The translations under genes and the position numbers were made by a program. DNA of 64,000 bases from Macrobrachium rosenbergii (taxonomy: Eukaryota; Arthropoda; Malacostraca; Decapoda; Palaemonidae): NCBI RefSeq assembly GCF_040412425.1, contig NC_089744.1:34139243-34203242 (forward strand), written 5' to 3'. Below are positions 43,905-64,000 of the stretch, one piece after another (the stretch's first letter is position 1; every line of letters starts with the position of its first letter). The notes under the pieces are model-generated. The model was given only the letters and a program-made list of their open reading frames with translations. It had not been told where the DNA came from and made no database searches.

Positions 43905-44207
43905 GAATTATTTGTTTAATTTACATTTCAATACTGAATGACTACAAAAACAATACGCATTGCTTCATTTTCACTGTAAGTATAATTTGAACTGTGTAAC
44001 CTCTACAGTTCTTTATAATCTTTCTATGATTTATAAATCTAGGAAAACAGTACTGTGAACATAGTCTAGGACATTTTTTTAACCAGTGACATTGGTTTCA
44101 CTGATAATCTATGACCACTCCAATCAAAACAACAGTTTGTGAAATGTTTTTCGTATCCACAGGGAAACAGTGTAAATGAGAGAGTTCAATTTGTTAGCTT
44201 TAAACCG

Positions 44208-44213
44208 TTTATT
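44208..44213 (-). promoter_or_regulatory. Candidate poly(A) signal of hexosaminidase
   Basis: AATAAA on the minus strand, 210 bp after the stop codon at 44423. Confidence 0.45.
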
Positions 44214-44422
44214 TTTTTACTTTTTAATAAGCAACCATCATAAACAGATGAAGGAGATAGCAATACACATTTAAGAAATTCAACCTATTTATATCTCAAC
44301 ATTAACTTGTAGTTAACGCATAAGACAGAGCAGATATTCCATATCAAAACTTGATATAATGGAGGACATAATCTAAACCCATTAAATCCCTAAGTTACCC
44401 GACAATTCTGACCAACACCACT

Positions 44423-59422
<15,000 letters not shown>

Positions 59423-59424
59423 CT

Positions 59425-61800
59425 AGCATAAAGGAAAATAGTAGAAAACAGAGCAGTTTATATTTTCTCCTACTTAGTCTCAGTTCCTTTAGTAGAATCG
59501 ACGCGACTTTGATTCAGTTTTACGTAATTCCTCTTTTTTTCAGTTTTAAAGGTGGATTATTCAACATGGGGCACATGTACTGTACAACAGAGCATCCACT
59601 GGAGAAATGAAATATTAAGGACCAAGTGCCAAAACTACTTTGTATATCGTGTGCATGTCCGGCAGGTGTGTGTTCAGCATACTATACACGTAGCGCTTGG
59701 TAGTCTTTATTGATGTTTTGCTAAGGATTCTTCCGCTTGTCCATTATTGTGAATTGAAAGTAAAATGGAGTACAGCTTTATTCGTTCAATTTTTCATTGA
59801 AAGGAGACCGATCTTTATTGGCATCGTTACTGCAATCTTTATTTCCATGAATTTTTTTTATATATACTGGTTAGTTGTCCCAATTCATATTGTCATTGGT
59901 TTGTTTATTGTTTACAGGAATACCAGAATACCATACCATCACCATCTAAATTTTTGTTTACAAAATCTGCAAGAGTCACGATGGAAATAGGCGCTATCAG
60001 CTTCGTTTTACTGATGTGCACTGCTATCTAGGGCGCGTTCATTAAATCGGGATCTCACACTTATCTAATGTTCATTGCATGATTAGAAACATCAACTGAG
60101 AAATCTTCCACCTGTAGTCTGAAGCTGAGCAAGATAACAGTGGCGGTTTCAGGTGACGCTGACACATGGAATCCTCTCAAATGTAAACAAAACAAGATAG
60201 GCTTATTTGCCCAAGATTTCAATTTTTAAATGGAATTATTTGTTCCCGATCTGATTTCTTTTAAAAATAAAATAGAAAGTGCTTCCTAGAGGTAGCCTGA
60301 AATAATTGTCAGGGTGATACATAATATCACAGCGATATTCGCATTAAATCATAGGATAAAAAGATTCAACATGACTTTCAACATCAGATAAAAACATGAC
60401 CACGCCATTCGTCAAGTGAGCTTGTACCCAAAAAGAAGGTCAAAATAGGCTCCAGTCCAGTGGAATCTAATAAAGAGATAATCTCGAGAAGGGAGTGAGT
60501 AAAGATCTTGTTCAGAAGCAGTCTCTAGAAGGGAATATGCACGAAGGAAAACAGCACTTGCAAAATGATGTTTTCATCTGGTGTTCGTTAACGGAGAGGT
60601 CGCAGTGGTTGTGTGCTTGTGGTTACCACTGTATCAAATGTACTTGTGAATCTCGTCCTTGTGCTCATTAATTGTAAGGTTGTGGTCAGTTAAGTTTTAT
60701 AGCAGAAGGCGTGACAGGGCAACACGGAAGAAATTGGCAGAGATTAGATATACCAGGTTTACTAAAGGAAATATTAATGCAGAAGTTTAACGCTAATACA
60801 TTAGTAAAGTCTATAGATGCCGTATGATAATTTATCGAGCTGTCTGGTAAGCATTGGCTATTAGTCACACAATTTCAACCTGAGATTGTTTAACCTGCTG
60901 GTACTGGGTGCATCAGGTGGACAGGCTAGAATTTTCTCACCCCGAGCGCTCGAAATAAGTACAGATGTACCAGTTCCTCATTATGGGGGTTGGGGTGAAG
61001 AGAAATTTATAGATATGAGGGTTTGCCTTATCAGATAATGACGGTTCTTCATAAGGTTTGTCTGATCCATCTTATGCTTCGTCAAAACCCGACTTTAAAA
61101 AAAAAAATTTATATTTTAGATCGCTGCTTGTTTTTAAACCGTACTTTTGCGTTCTGACCAAACGTCACCTTTCGACATTTAAAAACTAAGGTTCGGAATG
61201 TTTTGCTTGAAATTTATCTTGGGCATTGTGTAACTAAGTTCTTGAAAATTAATTTAAAGTGAAACTTTAAACTTCATCCGTAAGAGATATGAGATGCTTG
61301 TTTAAAGTAAAACTCTGCCTTAAGATAAACTGAAATTCTCTCCTTTTACGAACTCGGACTTGTAATCTTTTTCAAGATAAAATCAGAAAAAAATGAAGAA
61401 AATCGTAATTTTCGCGTAAACCAAATTTCACCCAGGACGATTTCACCAACAGTTCACTTGCTGTAGGTCTTCAACGCAGACCACATTCGTGTTGACAGAA
61501 CATCAGAAATGGCTTATAAAAATCGTATGTTTACTTTAATTTGCTTATGGTCACGGGAGGAATCAAGTAAAGTCATGCATGTTTTATATTCAGGAATTTT
61601 CTCTCCTACACGGCTTTATGTCTGGGAATAAACAAAGTTCATTTTGATGTGACAGTAGAGCGTCGTGCGCTTTTCTCTATTCTGCGATTGTTATTGAATA
61701 TATATGCATATACGTATAATTGTTAAACTTCTGTTAGATACATAAGTGCATAAATGCATATGTATGACTACGTGCTTGCGCACCTAGGAAAGCATATATG
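59425..61800. other. Upstream region of hexosaminidase, little recognised
   Basis: It presumably contains the first exon(s) and promoter of the minus-strand gene. Only one weak exon candidate (60112-60167) was found. The frame at 59697-59990 is hydrophobic but has no family motif. Confidence 0.4.
60112..60167 (-). CDS. Candidate first coding exon of hexosaminidase
   Basis: ATG at 60167 opens 18 codons (MCQRHLKPPLLSCSASDY) plus AG before CAG|GTGGAA. The phase (2) matches the next exon exactly, and an in-frame TGA lies four codons upstream. The position and phase fit, but an 18-codon match can arise by chance. Confidence 0.22.
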
Positions 61801-61810
61801 CTTATACATA

Positions 61811-61813
<3 letters not shown>

Positions 61814-61887
<74 letters not shown>

Positions 61888-61904
61888 ATATATATATATA
61901 GAGT

Positions 61905-61968
<64 letters not shown>
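61814..61968. repeat. (AT)n then (GA)n compound microsatellite
   Basis: About 40 AT units, a short spacer and about 29 GA units. Confidence 0.95.
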
Positions 61969-61972
<4 letters not shown>

Positions 61973-62192
61973 GCATTAGTTTTTCATGAAATACAAAAAT
62001 AACAATTAATTAATTTGTGTTTGTGTGTGTGCGTGTTTAGATTACAAAAACGTACATAAGCAATTGTTGGCAATAACACATGGAAATATCTGTAATGGAT
62101 GGATATCTACTTTTCTGATTTAGATCGGTAACAAAAATATATACCTGTAAACTCGTAGTTAAAGTTGACAAATTTATGTAAGGTGTGCAGTT

Positions 62193-62193
<1 letters not shown>

Positions 62194-62258
<65 letters not shown>
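62194..62258. repeat. (AAT)n microsatellite
   Basis: About 21 units directly before the LINE remnant, possibly the tail of an older element. Confidence 0.93.
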
Positions 62259-62259
<1 letters not shown>

Positions 62260-64000
62260 TTGTGACTAAACAAAACATTAGAAGATATAAAACAGAGGCT
62301 TAAAGCCAAAGCACATAAGATCCAAAGGTACATGACCAGGAATAAAGGATACCAACAGAACAAACTCTTCGGAACCAATCAGAAAAGACTTTACAGCTAA
62401 CTAAGAGGGGAAGACAACCGCCAGGAAATTCCTGAAGCCGAACCAAGTAAGAGACTCTGGGAAAACACATGGAGCAATCCAGTATCACACAACAAACATG
62501 CAACATGGCTCCAGGAAATCAAGGCAGAAGAAATGGGGAGAATAAAACATAAATTCACCGAGATCACGACAGACAGTCAGACACCAACTAAAGAAAATGC
62601 CCAACTGGAAAGCCCCAGGTCCCGATGAAGTCCATGGATACTGGCTCAAAAACTTCCAAGGCCCTCCGCCCACGAATAGCAGAACAGCTCCAGCACTGTA
62701 TCACAAACCGCCATGTGCCCAAATGGATGACCACAGGGAGAACATCCTTAGTACAAAAAGACAAGAACAAGGGAAATATAGCAAGTAATACAGGCTTATC
62801 ACCTGCCTGCCAATAATGTGGAAGTTACTAAGTTAAGTATACCTTAATTTTACCAGACCACTGAGCTGATTAACAGCTCTCCTAGAGAGGGCTGGCCCGA
62901 AGGATTAGACTTATTTTACGTGGCTAAGAACCAACTGGTTACTTAGCAACGGGACCTACAGGTTATTGTGGAATCCGAACCACTTTATAGCGAGGAATGA
63001 ATTTCTATCACCAGAAATAAATTCCTCTAACTCTTCATCAGCCGGCCGGGAATTGAACTCCGGTCCATCGAGTGACAGTCCGCAGCTCTACCGACTCACC
63101 CAACAAAGAGCCTGTGGAAGTTACTAACAGGCATCATCAGTGAAAGGCTATACAACTACCTAGAGGATACAAACACCATCCCCCACCAACAGAAAGACTG
63201 CAGAAGGAAGTGTAGGGGCCCAAAAGACCAGCTCCTAATAGGCAAAATGGCAATGAAGAATAGTAAGAGAAGAACCAAACTAAGCATGGCATGGACTGAC
63301 TACAAGAAAGTCTTGACATGACATCGCACACGTGGATAATAGAATGCCTGAAAATATATGGGGCAGAGGAAAACACCATCAGCTTCCTTAAAAATACATG
63401 CGCAACTGGAATACAGTACTTACAAGCTCTAGGATAAGATTAGCAGAAGTTAACATCAAAAGCAGACGAAGACCCAGAAATATACAGAGATAGAAGAATG
63501 AAAAACAGAACAAAGGAATGGCACAACAAACCAATGCACGGACAGTACATGAGACAGACAAAAGAACTGGCCAGCGATGAAACATGGCAATGGCTACAGA
63601 GGGGAGAACTCAAGAAGGAAACAGAAGCCGCACAAGATCAGGCCCCAAGAACCAGATATGTCCAAAGAACAATAAACGGAAATAACATCTCACCCATATG
63701 CAGGAAGTGCAATATGAAAGACGAGACCATAAACCACATAGCAAACGAATGTCCGGCGCTTGCACATAACCAGTAAAAAAAGAGGCATGAATCAGTAGCA
63801 AAGCCCTCCACTGGAATCTATGCAAGAAACACCAGCTAGCTTGCAGTAATAAGTGGTACGAACACCAGCCTGAGGGAGTGATAGACAACGCTCAGGCAAA
63901 GATCCTCTGGGACTATGGTATCAGAACAGGTAGGGTGATACGTGCCAATAGACCAGACGTGACGTTGATTGATAAAATCAAGAAGAAAGTATCACTCATT
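62260..64000 (+). mobile_element. LINE remnant (zinc-knuckle family), interrupted by a SINE
   Basis: Plus-strand frames give KAKAHKIQRYMTRNKGYQQN, RLWENTWSNPVSHNKHATW, MPNWKAPGPDEVHGYWLKN and PKWMTTGRTSLVQKDKNKGN. After the SINE they give ISERLYNYLEDTNTIPHQQK and CRGPKDQLLIGKMAMKNSKR. Then follow WHNKPMHGQYMRQTKELASD, ISPICRKCNMKDETINHIAN and QPEGVIDNAQAKILWDYGIR, running off the right edge. This is RT fingers to C-terminal knuckle of a non-LTR element. Frameshifts and stops make it inactive. Part of the RT domain (around the YADD motif) is missing between about 63340 and 63430. Confidence 0.85.
62831..63112 (-). mobile_element. tRNA-derived SINE, copy 2, with target-site duplication
   Basis: The minus-strand 5' end reads TGGGTGAGTCGGTAGAGC (A box) and GGAGTTCAATTCCCGG (B box), a tRNA-like head, followed by a body shared with 9018-9303. 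Identical 14-bp flanks TGTGGAAGTTACTA lie at 62817-62830 and 63113-63126. Confidence 0.9.

Noticed and set aside
59697..59990. Hydrophobic 97-codon frame upstream of hexosaminidase
   Set aside because: Membrane-like by composition only, AT-rich, with no conserved motif or supporting splice sites.
63035..63112. A tRNA gene
   Set aside because: It is the head of a SINE with a target-site duplication and no acceptor-stem pairing.

Overview
The window is nuclear DNA from an animal, most likely a decapod crustacean (shrimp, prawn, crayfish or crab). Three spliced protein-coding genes have GT-AG introns whose phases match exactly. They sit in AT-rich sequence crowded with AT, GA, AAT and ATGT microsatellites, DIRS-like, Penelope-like and mariner elements, several LINE remnants and tRNA-derived SINEs. 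That mixture is typical of decapod genomes. The species cannot be told from the sequence alone. No bacterial gene organisation, CRISPR array or standard tRNA/rRNA gene is visible.

Layout. (1) 1-1740: a decayed copy of a multi-copy invertebrate ORF family. (2) 3395-11764, minus strand: the first two coding exons of pICln (CLNS1A), a methylosome subunit, separated by an 8.1-kb intron that holds a DIRS-like retroelement remnant (about 4490-9000), a MITE-like inverted repeat and a SINE; the remaining exons lie beyond the left edge. (3) 11.8-23.9 kb: intergenic DNA with two minus-strand LINE remnants lying in tandem, each ending in an (AAT)n tail, and a plus-strand LINE remnant. (4) 23950-43090, plus strand: a complete six-exon Nudix hydrolase gene of the NUDT17 type (336 aa). 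Its introns hold a mariner transposon inserted in a TA microsatellite, a head-to-head Penelope palindrome with hammerhead-ribozyme-like motifs, two LINE remnants and large AT arrays. (5) 44423-59422, minus strand: twelve coding exons of a lysosomal-type beta-hexosaminidase (GH20), complete except for the start of the signal peptide. An apparent THAP-domain first exon lies antisense inside one of its introns. (6) 59.4-62.2 kb: mostly unrecognised sequence. (7) 62.2-64 kb: a plus-strand LINE remnant interrupted by a SINE with a clear target-site duplication.

The three genes are unrelated housekeeping functions (snRNP/methylosome assembly, nucleotide-derivative hydrolysis, lysosomal glycan breakdown). 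pICln and NUDT17 are divergent, about 12 kb apart. NUDT17 and hexosaminidase converge tail to tail across 1.3 kb, with plausible poly(A) signals on both sides. The unusual content is structural. The Penelope dimer carries ribozyme-like motifs in both arms, several inverted-repeat pairs are bounded by AT microsatellites, and one NUDT17 exon is squeezed between two long microsatellites.
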